Positions 24,305-35,213 of a stretch of DNA of 64,000 nt are shown here, piece by piece (position 1 is the stretch's first letter; every line of letters starts with the position of its first letter). The position numbers were made by a program, and so were the translations under genes. Below the pieces are notes generated by a model. It saw only the letters and a list, made by a program, of their open reading frames with translations. It made no database searches and was not told the origin of the DNA. The stretch lies in NCBI GenBank assembly GCA_036971475.1, contig JBAIZL010000002.1:166668214-166732213 (forward strand). Direction: 5' to 3'. This DNA comes from Prosapia bicincta (taxonomy: Eukaryota; Arthropoda; Insecta; Hemiptera; Cercopidae).

Positions 24305-24309
<5 letters not shown>
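24147..24309 (-). mobile_element. fold-back element between two (TA)n arrays, with hammerhead-like motif
   Basis: 54-bp arms (24147-24200 and 24256-24309) are inverted copies with one mismatch that I can see. They enclose a 55-bp loop that holds the motif at 24200-24237. A (TA)n array lies about 25 bp outside one arm and directly abuts the other. The loop shares AAAGCTTTT and ACCAACATC.TCAGGAAT with the element at 34347-34566, so the two belong to one family. Confidence 0.7.
24200..24237 (-). ncRNA. hammerhead-ribozyme-like motif
   Basis: The minus strand reads CTGATGA (24237-24231), one T, stem II GTTGG/CCAAC with a 9-nt loop, GAAA (24210-24207), then a self-complementary AAGCTT overlapping the last A of GAAA, and T. 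The order and invariant bases match a hammerhead core with a very short, dimer-type stem III. The extra U after CUGANGA is shared with the motifs at 18.5 and 32.4 kb. No experiment is implied. Confidence 0.55.
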
Positions 24310-24365
<56 letters not shown>

Positions 24366-25493
24366 ATCGTGTAATAATAAATTTTATGATTTTTATTGAA
24401 TTATGGTGTTAAATATTGCAGGAATTCAGCTAATTTACACAAATAGTTATCTTGACCTGCAATGTCTAGAATTTAATTAAAATTGTAGTGTAAGTCAAAC
24501 GACATTCCATTTAAAAGTTAATATCCTTAAAAGGTAATGATCCGAAAATCATATAACTATAGATAGTAAGAAACAGTAATTAAAGCAATATTTTAAATAA
24601 TGATGAGAAAACGTTAATTACGATGTCTTTCCGGTGTAAGGCAAATGACGTGATATAGCGGTGTGAAAATATTGGTTCAAAATTAATATCCACAACCGAC
24701 ATTATATTATGGTCCTCATTTTCCGACAATGTCAGTCGTTGTCAAAATAAAAATGTTGAAGCTCATTTTGGGGATGTATAAAAAATACTGACCTGGGTTT
24801 CTCAAATAGTTCTTCTCGGTGTCACTCCGAGGCCGTTGCGTATTATCTGTACGAAGAGTTTATAATTTAGGGCTAGTTTGAAAAATCCAGGACTTGCCAA
24901 GACTATCGTTAGATTCTTCATCGATATTCATCTTCCGAAATTACCTAAACGGCCTCTATTTTGTATTAAAATAATGTAACTTTCAACGATTGCTAAGTAT
25001 AGTAAAGTGAAAATTTGCTTCGGAATTATAAAGAGTTCTTCATTCAACGACAAAAAGAAGTTCTATGGTCCTAACAGTGTTTCCGGTGGGGCGTCGGTTT
25101 TCGCGCAGATTAGCAGTGCTCAAGGGTGACTAGAAAACCAACGGACGAACTTTCTACAAACATGGCAAGTAAACTAACAGTCGTTCTTGACCTAATTAAA
25201 ATAAGGGAATAATTTGTTGAATTTTAACTTTATTATTTTAAAAGCATTTCAACATCACTAAGTGGCTGGAGTGACGTTTAAAATATAATAATTTTATATA
25301 AATAAAGAGTAACATCAAGAGTGAACTAAAATTTTAAATTAGTTAAATTATAATTCATAAAATGTATAAGGTGGAAATAAAAGACGTGTATTTTAAGTGG
25401 AAACCATCTGCATGAAGAAATAGTTATGATTATTATAATTATTACAGTATTTCTGACAAAAGAAAGAAGAAATTTGTTATCGAAATATATTTA

Positions 25494-27331
25494 TAGTGGA
25501 AACCCTCATAACTATAGCCTGTTCGGATTTGGAAAATTTCAGATTTGCCGAAAAAGTTCGGATTTCGGATTTGCTGTGTATTTTGCATCTGACAGAATTG
25601 CGTTTTTCAATTAACGAACAATATTAGAGCATTCATTACATATTTCTGTGTCAAAAATTTAAGGTTTCCAATGCTATAAGTGAAAAGTCTTTGGAACAAC
25701 GCCATCCCTCGAAAGTTCACGTGAATAAAAAAATTGACGAGGCTGTATTTTTATGGTTTACACAAGAGAAGCATAAAGGATTTCCTATTAGTGGTCCATT
25801 ATTACAAGACGGTGATTTGGAATTTACTGCTAGCAATAGATGTTTGGATAGATGGAAAAGAAGGCACGGAATTATACAGCTAACGGTAAGCGTGAAGAAG
25901 TTATCAGCTGATAATCTTGGTGCAAAAGAATATTTAGACGAATTCACAGATTTGATTTCGTCTAAAAAAGGCTCACTCCAGAACGTGTATAATGCGGACG
26001 AGACTGGATTTAATGTTACAGCTCTTCCCACTAAAAGCCTAGCTTCTAAAAAGGAATCATCTGCGCCAGGCAAATAGCAAACAGCGTCTCACAGTTTTAG
26101 GAACAAATAGGCTACCATTAATACCGATTGAAAAGTCCGCCAAGGCATGAGCCCAGTAAATATGAACTTGAATTCTCTCTCTGTTCATTTCATTAATCAG
26201 TGTAAGGCGTGGATGAATGGTAATATTTTGAAGGAGTGGTTCAAAAATTATTCTTGTTATTTTAGCTACAAAATTTAATGAAAATAATAGACTGCCACCA
26301 TAAGCTCTACTTTTGATAGACACTGCTACTTCACATCCTTCAGACACGAAGTTGCTATGTAAAGACAAACAGACAATATATCTCTCACCTAACGTGTCAT
26401 CGTTGTTTCAGCCTATGGATCAAGGAGTGTTGCAGAAGATTAATCTGAGCTACAGAAAAAAGCTTCTGCACATATTAATTGAAGAAGATTGTTCTATTTC
26501 TATTCCAGAAAAACTTAAGAAGATTACCATAAAGGATGTAATTTACTGTGTGCTGAATCCTGGATTAATATCAGGAACACTCTACTGCATACATCTTGGA
26601 TGAAACTCAGGTGTAGCCTCGAATTTGTGGTAACAGTACTTAGAACACGTGATGATAAAACTGAGCTCTTACAGCTCAAATTCAAAGATCAGCAGGATGT
26701 GAAGAACGTTGTCTAGAAGAGTGGCCAGCACTAGATAACAATGAAGAATATACCGAGCATGACAAGGTGTCTATGAACCAGCATCAACACGATGACAGTG
26801 TAGCAGATAGCGACAGCGAGGAAAATATGCCTCTACAGAATGCTGTTACTCATGTCGACCATGCTGCGCTCTCGATATTGCTTTGCGTTACGTAGAACAA
26901 CATGCAGCAGCAACACCCAATGATGTTATGATAATGTGACTGTGGGGCAACATTGCATCCTCGGGAAGGTTTACGTCTCTTCGCCAGATGAAGATTACTG
27001 ATTTTAGGTGAAAGATTTATTTAGGTGTTTGTTTCTTTTCGTTTTAAGTGAAGCATATAGTGTACTGCTTGTCTTTCTTATTTTTATTATACTGCGAATG
27101 AATTGTATGGTGATGGAATGATACAGTATAGGCCTTAGTATTATATCATGTTTTTACAGTGTCCATTCCAATATATTGCACATCTCAGTCCTGTTTTACG
27201 CAAGTACCAAACTTTCACTACCTGCTTCATTAAATTTTAGAATTTTTTTTTAAATTTGGTTTTCATAGAGTCGTGTTCAGAATTTGCGGTGGTTTAGATT
27301 TCTGGGGGTTCGCGTTTGAGGGGTTATACTG
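25494..27331 (+). mobile_element. decayed Tigger-like (pogo superfamily) DNA transposon
   Basis: The ends are imperfect inverted repeats: left TAGTGGAAACCCTCATAAC, right (reverse complement) CAGTATAACCCCTCAAAC. TA dinucleotides flank both (25492-25493 and 27332-27333), as expected for Tc1/mariner/pogo elements. It contains a broken transposase at 25691-26603. Confidence 0.75.
25691..26603 (+). pseudogene. Tigger-like transposase remnant
   Basis: The N-terminal frame (25691-26077) has the CENP-B/Tc5-type helix-turn-helix (VFLWFTQEKHKGFPISGPLL and RCLDRWKRRHGI), then the first catalytic Asp in NADETGFN. After 26077 the frame is lost. A middle piece with AWMNGNILKEWF lies near 26205-26255, and the third catalytic region, SLFQPMDQGVLQ, is in the frame at 26313-26603. 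The segment that should carry the second Asp reads IDTATSHPSD instead of LDN.P.H. It cannot encode an active enzyme. Confidence 0.8.
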
Positions 27332-27333
27332 TA

Positions 27334-27466
27334 TGTATTTATACATTTAAACATAAACATATGAGGCACATATTATTATTTAAGTTGGTGTTCAAAATAA
27401 TATTATTCAGGAGAAATATTAAGGAAAGAGCGACAAGAATAATTTACTTAAAAAAATCAACAAACA

Positions 27467-27518
<52 letters not shown>

Positions 27519-29509
27519 GGATAAAAGATTAATAAAGGTAGAACGGAAATTTTGTGTAAATGAAATGGAAAAGATTAATGAAAGAATAAATATGTAGCCA
27601 CATCTTTTAAAATTAAATTTTATTTTATTTGTGGAAGTTTAAATGTAAAATCCTAAAGAATTCATACTTTAATGAATATAGTTTAAATAATTTTAAAACG
27701 CGTATTTGTATTATTACGAATGGGTTTGCATACAGACATAAGTCACGACACTTTTTAAAAGTTTTTCTAGAGAGAATTGTTAAGAGAAAAAAACAGATTT
27801 GATAGAAACATATAACCTATATATAATATATATAATAAAAAGTATATATTGTCAGTAACAATATTGAAAGGATATGGTTATTTCAGAAAATTATCTAAGG
27901 ATAAGTATCTGAAGAAAAATTAAAAAGACAAAATATAGTTTCCATAAATTATTAGTTTTGCTCATAGATAACTTACTGTTTCTCAGCTTTGACACCTAAA
28001 GTAGCTTAAATAATGCCTCAAGTTACTTCAACTATAAAACATCTCTAAAACATCTCAAAACCGAGTATTATGCTGGCTTGAGGCATATGCTTAGCTAAAT
28101 GGTTTTTGAAGGAATTTAATTTATTATGAGATCTAAGTTTGCGGAAGCTACAGTTTTCGATTATAGGATCGAATTCCTAGCTTAAGTCATTCTCCTGTTA
28201 AGATCGGGATGTGTTATCCATGTTATGAAGATAATATATTTGTATGGACAGAAGAAGTATATAAAGGTAAGCGTGTCAGAGGTAACGGGTTTTTTATCAC
28301 AGGAGCTATCGCAAAATAGCTTAAAAACGGGAAGTAAGTTCCAGAACTTAAAACGACGGTTGGAATATCACCACAGTAAATGAACTCATGCTTATCAGCA
28401 TATAAATAGATTCTCATAAATAAAATGAGAGTGGTAACAAAAAAGAATGACCAGGGAGGTAGAAGGTAAAAGAAGTAAGTTGTTCCATTGCAGCGCGCTC
28501 GCGCCCGTGCATGGGCGTGTGTGTGTGTATGTTCCCTATAGATATAAGTTGTATTTGAAGAGCAATATTTTGTTAGTTTTACAACAAAACTCTAAAATTA
28601 TTGCTGTAATATGTCAGTACATATCGAATTATACTGCGCCTACCTATCTTAAGATATTGTGTTCCCGCCCTATATAGAAACTTTCTCATCCATCATAAGT
28701 TTGATATTGTGTTGCAAACACACTCTACTGTTTCCGCTATCTTTAACGACTTCCTGTTTATTGAAGAACTTAGTAAACCTATCTTAACATGACGTGGCAG
28801 TATTATAATGCCTTTAATCTCCTAACTATAAACACTATCTTCATATAGAAGATCACGTGTTGTCAACTACACATCGATTATTAATTTTATGTTTACGATA
28901 TAAACAAATGTACGAGTAAAATAGAGTCGTGCTTAAGCCAGTCTTAGGAATCAATTGAAAATAATTTAACGTGAATTTGTTTAGTTTATTTACTTAATTT
29001 AAATTTAAATAAAATATTTGAAAATATGTTATTGAATTTTATTCCTGTGTTTTATTTAATTTATTAGAAGACAAAAACGTTTTATTTATTTCGTAATATA
29101 TATATATATATATAAACTTATAAATATATAATCTTTATTAGAAGTAGCATCGCTGGCAAATGCATATTATTACTTCTATGTAATTGTTATTAAGAATGTT
29201 AAATAATATTCAGGGTTTTAAAAGAATATTTTTAAAACAAACTAATATATTTATAGAGATGATTTAGTAGTTTCTTGCAAATATCATTGAGTAAATTATT
29301 TCAAGGTCGTAGAGGTGAAAAACATTATCTAAAAATTATATTTTATTTCCACATACTCCATGTACAATTGCATTTTTTTCTATTTCGTCTTTCTCGAAAT
29401 GAATTCATACATAGGCTTACAGAAATGATTTCTATAGTTATAGATACGTTTATTATACACACACACACACACACACACTTACAAATACATGTATCTATCT
29501 ATCTATCTA

Positions 29510-29604
<95 letters not shown>

Positions 29605-29620
29605 GTGTGTGTGTGTGTGT
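27334..29620. other. intergenic sequence with microsatellites
   Basis: (TA)n at 27471-27515, a compound (CA)n-(TCTA)n-(TA)n-(GT)n array at 29458-29622, and a GC-rich patch with the palindrome CGCCCGTGCATGGGCG at about 28502. No gene recognised. Confidence 0.45.
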
Positions 29621-29622
29621 GT
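29458..29622. repeat. compound microsatellite
   Basis: (CA)n at 29458-29478, TCTA units at about 29492-29512, a long (TA)n to 29597 and (GT)n at 29604-29622. The solo LTR begins at its right edge. Confidence 0.9.
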
Positions 29623-31597
29623 ATTGCAACGTCCCTCCCTACTTTGATTTATTGATATCCCTTTCTTGCAGAATACCAAAATTTTGTTGTTTAAAAACCT
29701 TATTTATAAACAAACCAAACATCTGCCCATCACCCCGCTTGTTAAACCGTGATAAAATCCCTGAGTTACGTGTATATTTCCCGCTCATACGGCCAGACCC
29801 AAAACAAGCCTGTTCCCGCTGAATAATATTTAAAATAAGTATAAACTCCCCAAAATTGGTTTACAATTATGTATGGTCTAGATATAGTCACACATGTCAT
29901 TTCAATAGTCAGCTGGAAAGAAACACATTTAAAATAATACACAAAATATTCACAGAGTCTTACCACCTGAAGATGATCTGCAGATACAGCAAGGGAACGT
30001 GCAAAATATGATCGTGTTTAAATTACCTATTTTAAAAGGCTCCTGTGTCCTTTTAAACACAATCTGCCAGTAGATAAATCTCTTGACTTTTATACAAAAA
30101 ACCAACTAATCTTTAGGCTTGCTCAATGAAGTTAGTTGAGAGAAACTCTTTAAAAACATTAGGTTTTAACTATTATCATTTAATGAAATTTAATTAAACT
30201 TGTTTACTGATTTAATAATCATTTTCAAATTAGTTGGAAAAAGCTAAACAGTTTTTATTGATTATTCGACCCAGGATGAAATGCAAATACTGTTGATTTT
30301 TATAACATATTTAATTTTATTTATTTAAATAAAAAAGAAAATGTATCATTTCAAATACCACAGAATTATATTAACAAAACAATTCACTAAATAACTTGTT
30401 GTTTTTCATACTTTAAAATCTTATAATTTCCATATATATCAAATACATTTACATAAAAATAAAATTATTTCCCAAATTACACATAATAAAAATTTATCTT
30501 CTATATTGAATTGGTAAATTCGTATTTATGACACTTAATTTTTAAACTTATAATACTCAAAAAACTCTTATTTCCTTGAAAATAAATGGCTCATGGCCAA
30601 AAACCCTTTGTAAGTTTAGTATTTATCATTTGAAATATTCTGATCACATAAGTTCATTTTATTAAGCATAAAATTTATTTATTTTTTACAAAGAGTGAAG
30701 TCATTGTTTAAGCTTGAATATTTGTTTGAATTTAATAAAATTAACTGACTAAATTTGACGTAATTGGTATCGAATAGAGAAAATGACTTGCCAAAGATGT
30801 TCCTGCCGGTCCTAGAGTCCCTCGTCTGGATTTCCTGGTCCTTGGACATCGGAAGTCGCCATCCCTGGTTCGTCGGTGGTGGTTTTCCTCCATTCCCGCG
30901 TCCTGGAGGCTAAGTCTGGAGCCTTCATCCCTTGGTAGTCTTAGACGTCGGAAGCGTTGAGGTTTGGTCAATCTGGCCTGATGGCGGTCCTATCCGCAGT
31001 CCAGCATAGCGTTCCGCGGCACCTCGTATTAAAAATTTATTTCAGACTGTCCCTAAGGTCTTAGAGACCTAGTATATATAGCCGTGAATTTAACCTACCT
31101 CACCCCGCCTGCAATACTTGCTATCTTTGCATTTATTCCTTGTACAGGCAAGTCGGGCAACGAATCTGTTTTAGCTTGTAGAGTTTGATTATCATTTTTG
31201 GAACACTGAAAAATGTCTATTTTATTAAAACTGCTATAACGTTTTTGTTTTTTAGGTTTTTTAAATTTTGTTTTCACTAGTGTTTATTCTGGCTTATTCT
31301 GGTTCTTTTAAAATTTCGATGAAAGTTCTACGTGGTTTGGTTCTTAAGATAGCTTTTTTAAGCACTTAGAAAATTTTCGCCTCACTCCCGATGGTCAAAT
31401 TTAGCTAGTTATTACAACTTTATTCTCTAATACCTTTTAACTTAGCTTAATTATTCTATTTATGGTTTTATTTACTTCTTTACTCTTTATTATTCTTATA
31501 ACTCCAAACTTGATTAATTTAAAAATCAACTTTATTACTTAAAAACAGGAAATTATTTATTTCTTATTTGTCACGGAATGTCAGACCGTTACAGTAT
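29621..31597 (-). mobile_element. solo LTR of gypsy family B, inverted
   Basis: 29625-31593 (1,969 bp) is the reverse complement of a diverged copy of the LTR at 43616-45632. It starts TGCAACG and ends CGTTACA, and is flanked by GTAT on both sides (29621-29624 and 31594-31597), a 4-bp target duplication. Best-matching block: 30780-30960 against 44230-44420. The short minus-strand open frames near 30741-31277 are LTR sequence, not genes. Confidence 0.85.
29967..30002 (+). ncRNA. degenerate hammerhead-like motif inside the solo LTR
   Basis: CTGAAGA, one T, GATCTGCAGAT (self-complementary hairpin), then an insertion-like ACAGCAAGG before GAACGTGC. It looks like a worn CUGANGA / stem II / GAAACGTGC motif. 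It lies antisense to the LTR; the copy at 45213-45240 is in the same LTR position. Confidence 0.25.
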
Positions 31598-32389
31598 GTG
31601 CGGTTTTTTTTTTTGAGTGTATGTTTGTGTGTGTGTCTTATATAAACGTAAAATATAAATTAATATTTTCTATTATATGTTAGTCAAATTAAACAATTTC
31701 ATCAAGGAGAATCTCCTATTTAGTGTAAAAATGTTTGAATCTTGAAAATCTGTGTAGAAAAACAAGGACTTTTACTTTCTTTAACATCGAAAATAGAAAC
31801 TGTATTTACAAATTCGTCAGTGTATCAAACCAATTTTTAATACAAATACATATATCTAGGATGGGTTAGACCTACTATTTCTTCAAAATTTATTACGGAT
31901 TTCGAGTTTTGAAAATCTGTGTAAAAAGACAAATGATACAAATAATTAAAACAATTTCTTGTAATAAGTTATTTAACGTTTTAATTAGGTATTCTTCTAA
32001 CATTATAATTATAATAACAAATAAACTCATTATAAAATACAACTTTCGGCGTTTATATTAATAGACTGTAAGGGTATAATTTGACCAAAGATAAAATCCC
32101 CTAAAACACGCTCTTTAAAATAAGTTTTAAAATAAAATAGCAATTTACAATTTCATCACAATAACGTAAGGGAAGCCTAAACAAGCATTCCTCTTAGGTA
32201 TATCACTGTAATCCACCTTCTCTTCCCGTTTCCTCGGGTAAAATTATATAATTGAAAGAGCTTGAGATGTTTAGTGTTGAAAATATCTCAGTTATAAGAA
32301 TTCATGAAACGTTTGCTTTTCCTAAACCGTAAAATTATGTAATTGTAAGTCTGAAATATGTTCCTATTTTGAGTATCATAATTACCTGT

Positions 32390-32483
32390 CATTCCCAGCA
32401 TCGTCAGACTCCCCGTTGACGTGTTTCGGAGGACCTCCATCTGTCAGAACTTCTTATGAACTGTTCTTCCCTGCATGGGAATG
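32390..32483 (-). mobile_element. small fold-back with hammerhead-like motif
   Basis: Inverted octamers CATTCCCA (32390-32397) and TGGGAATG (32476-32483) enclose the motif at 32417-32447 and a second CTGACGA (minus strand, 32407-32401). It may be the worn end of the same class of element seen at 18.5, 24.2 and 34.4 kb. Confidence 0.35.
32417..32447 (-). ncRNA. hammerhead-like motif with one-base insertion
   Basis: The minus strand reads CTGACAGA (one base more than CUGANGA), T, hairpin GGAG-GTC-CTCC, GAAA, then ACACGT and C. Stem II sits directly against GAAA and the GTC after it fits the classic cleavage triplet. Ten bases further on lies another CTGACGA. The insertion in the core makes activity doubtful. 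Confidence 0.35.
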
Positions 32484-33728
32484 GTCTTTAATCTTATCTA
32501 ACTAACCCCCTTCGTTATTCAAACTTTATCTCATATCGGTTCAGCTCATTCAAATCCATGTCTATTTTTTAATAAATTGTGTTAGTTTTGGAAGCATTTT
32601 AAAATTTAAACATTCAATTTGATTGGCTTTGTGTTTGTTCGTTTATTATTGACAAATGTTTCAATTGAGCGTTGTATATTTCCTAATTTTCAATAATATT
32701 AAGTCGTTTTCTTTATTTTCGTATTTGATTGGCTTTCTTGTTTTTTTCAATTTCTCTTGGCATTTGTGTCTTTTCTATAAAAGAGTCTGTTTTCTTATTC
32801 TTTTCCCTAATTTTCTTATTAGTTTAATATTATAAATATTGTTTTTAGCTATCTGATAAATTAAGTCTAATTCTAAATATGATGTTTAAAAATTTGAACA
32901 AAAGTTGCTGTTTGAATTCATTTTTACCAATAATTTTTCTATTAGCACCGTATTTTTCTTAAAAAAATGAAAATAGTTGTTGGGACAATTTAAGGTACAG
33001 TATTAGTTCAATGTCTGACTACTGAATCAAGGTAACAATGAAACAAATTAGATATACTTGCCTACTTCAAAGATGTACGTATTTTCATATGTAATATTAT
33101 TTGCAAATTGAAATATTTTTTAAATACGGGACATAGAAATTTAAAAACGTGTTCATATATTTGCATAGCTATAAATAATATAAGATGATATTAAAAGATA
33201 AATGCATTTCAAACAATAAATGTAAAATTTACTAGAATTTTGAACGTTACTAACTTTAATTACATTGTAAACCAGAAACTACAAGCCCTGATAACCATGG
33301 TAAACCAGTTAGCAAGATAATCTCTTTATTATAGTCTTCTGTCTAACCGTATTTGTGGCGGGTTGTTCCTTTAAAGAAGCATGAGTTTATATATTATTGA
33401 ATAACGGTGAATATTGGTTGTTTTTTAATGCTTTTACTAAAATCATCATTTACCTTCTACTATTGAAATACGGCATGTTTTTATTTTAAGTTATGTAAAA
33501 TTGATTTTTAAATGTCTTTAAATGATTGAAACATTTAAAAGACCTACATTACCAATGAAACTATTAGTGATCAGTTTAAAAGTCTTATTAAACATTAATT
33601 TTGTGAAATTGACTTTTAAAAATATCAAAAAGAAGTAAGTGCAAAATAAATACTAAGCACATCATTATTTTAATTTTATCTCCGCATAACAAACACTCAC
33701 ACTATGAAATAGTTTAAATTTATTTACA

Positions 33729-33850
33729 TTCACAATTATTTAGGTAAATATATTTAGGTTCAAAATTATTTAGGTAAATAAATTTATTGAAGTTCATAAT
33801 TATGTAGGTAAATTTATATATTTTCACAATTATTTTAGCTAATTTTTTCC
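33729..33850. repeat. short minisatellite, period about 30-34 bp
   Basis: Three to four imperfect units start TTCACAATTATTTAGGTAAAT; a looser copy reappears at 33878. Confidence 0.6.
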
Positions 33851-34207
33851 AACGGTTAATTAGAGTAATATATTAGGATTCACAATTAATGAGGTTTACT
33901 TATACAGGTTCACAAATATTTCCGGATGAAATTATTTGATTTTAGGTTTAATTGGGTTATAATAGCTTTCACATAGTTTGGACTAAGAAAATATGATATC
34001 GTATTGACGTCTTCCTTTTTAAATATGTATATAAAAATAAGTAATTGTTTACAAACTTAATATTAATAAAAATAGTAGATAAGAGCTTTTCATAAATGCA
34101 TTATAATATTTGACCTCCAAGTTCTCACAATTAAATTATTTAAACGAGTGTTACTTTTCGAGTCTTTTGGGCTGACATGTAATGAAGCTTTGATAGTATC
34201 ACTATTT

Positions 34208-34311
<104 letters not shown>

Positions 34312-34346
34312 GAATATCAAAAATGTTTTGTTGTTAGAATTATTTT

Positions 34347-34564
34347 TAAGAATAAATAATATACGCAATTACAGGAATAATTTATTGAATAATACACTCA
34401 AAGCTTTTTGTTAATTGACATTACCAACATCCTCAGGAATTACAATACTAAGAATGACAAAAAACTGTCTAACAAATATGAAGTTACTGATAGTAATAGT
34501 ATAGTAAAGATTTGAGTGTATTATGCAATAAATTATTCCTGTAACTGTGTATATTATTTAATCT

Positions 34565-34566
<2 letters not shown>
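34347..34566 (-). mobile_element. fold-back element next to (TA)n, with degenerate hammerhead-like motif
   Basis: Arms of about 58 bp (34347-34404 and about 34508-34566; core ACAGGAATAATTTATTG) are inverted copies with a few mismatches. The loop holds a motif-like stretch at 34400-34436 plus about 70 bp of spacer. A (TA)n array (34568-34616) abuts the right arm. Loop sequence is shared with 24201-24240. Confidence 0.65.
34400..34436 (-). ncRNA. degenerate hammerhead-like motif
   Basis: The minus strand reads CTGAGGA, T, a GTTGG-started stem II with few remaining pairs, then AAAA where GAAA is expected, and the self-complementary AAGCTT and T. Loss of the invariant G makes this copy very likely inactive. 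Confidence 0.3.
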
Positions 34567-34619
<53 letters not shown>

Positions 34620-35148
34620 TTATCAAACATTCGTGTAAGTATGTATGTGCGTTTCAAAGCATTATTGTAAATACAAGATATAATTACGAATAAGAAATTT
34701 ATCTGCCTACGTTTACATAATACAGAACAAATTAATGTTCTGAATGTTTAATAAAATACACATTTTATTAAGTAATAAAAATAATAATTTAAAAATCCAA
34801 GAAGATTACACTTTGGGACATTTTTACGGTGGTTAAAATAAAAAAGAAAGGCTAAATTTAAGTATATTGGAATAGATCGGAATGCCTACTTTGTAAACTT
34901 TTGGTGAAAAAAATTATTTTATAATTACATATTGCATAATTAAATATAACTTAGGGCCTTAGTTGAAGTAAAAAATAAGATGAGTTTTGATAAGCTGTTT
35001 TGAGATAAGATTGTAGGAGTAGAATTATGCTGTTTAGTAGTACCTGTTGAAATATTGTTCTGGGAAATAATTTATAATAACTAAATATAACTATTAACCA
35101 ACAACCGACGTTAATTTTTGCAGTTTTATATATATTTAGCTAGTTTTT

Positions 35149-35156
<8 letters not shown>

Positions 35157-35211
<55 letters not shown>
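35157..35211. repeat. (TA)n microsatellite
   Basis: About 27 uninterrupted TA units. Confidence 0.92.

Positions 35212-35213
<2 letters not shown>

Larger units (their letters stand above)
20430..25490. other. intergenic AT-rich sequence
   Basis: Holds (TA)n arrays at 21118-21155, 24068-24121 and 24309-24362, a short (CA)n at about 23227-23243, and the fold-back element at 24147-24309. I see no gene in the rest. Confidence 0.45.
31600..34205. other. intergenic AT-rich sequence
   Basis: Contains a hammerhead-like motif at 32417-32447 within a small inverted repeat and a short minisatellite at about 33729-33850. Nothing else recognised. Confidence 0.4.

Noticed and set aside
28140..28180. tRNA-like GGATCGAATTCC stretch
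   Set aside because: No acceptor or anticodon arms could be folded around it; no tRNA gene was found in the window.
29275..29655. 126-residue open frame
   Set aside because: Its centre is a translated (TA)n array; no family features.
30741..31277. Minus-strand open frames with Arg-rich translations
   Set aside because: They lie in the solo LTR and match LTR sequence at 44.1-44.4 kb; not genes.
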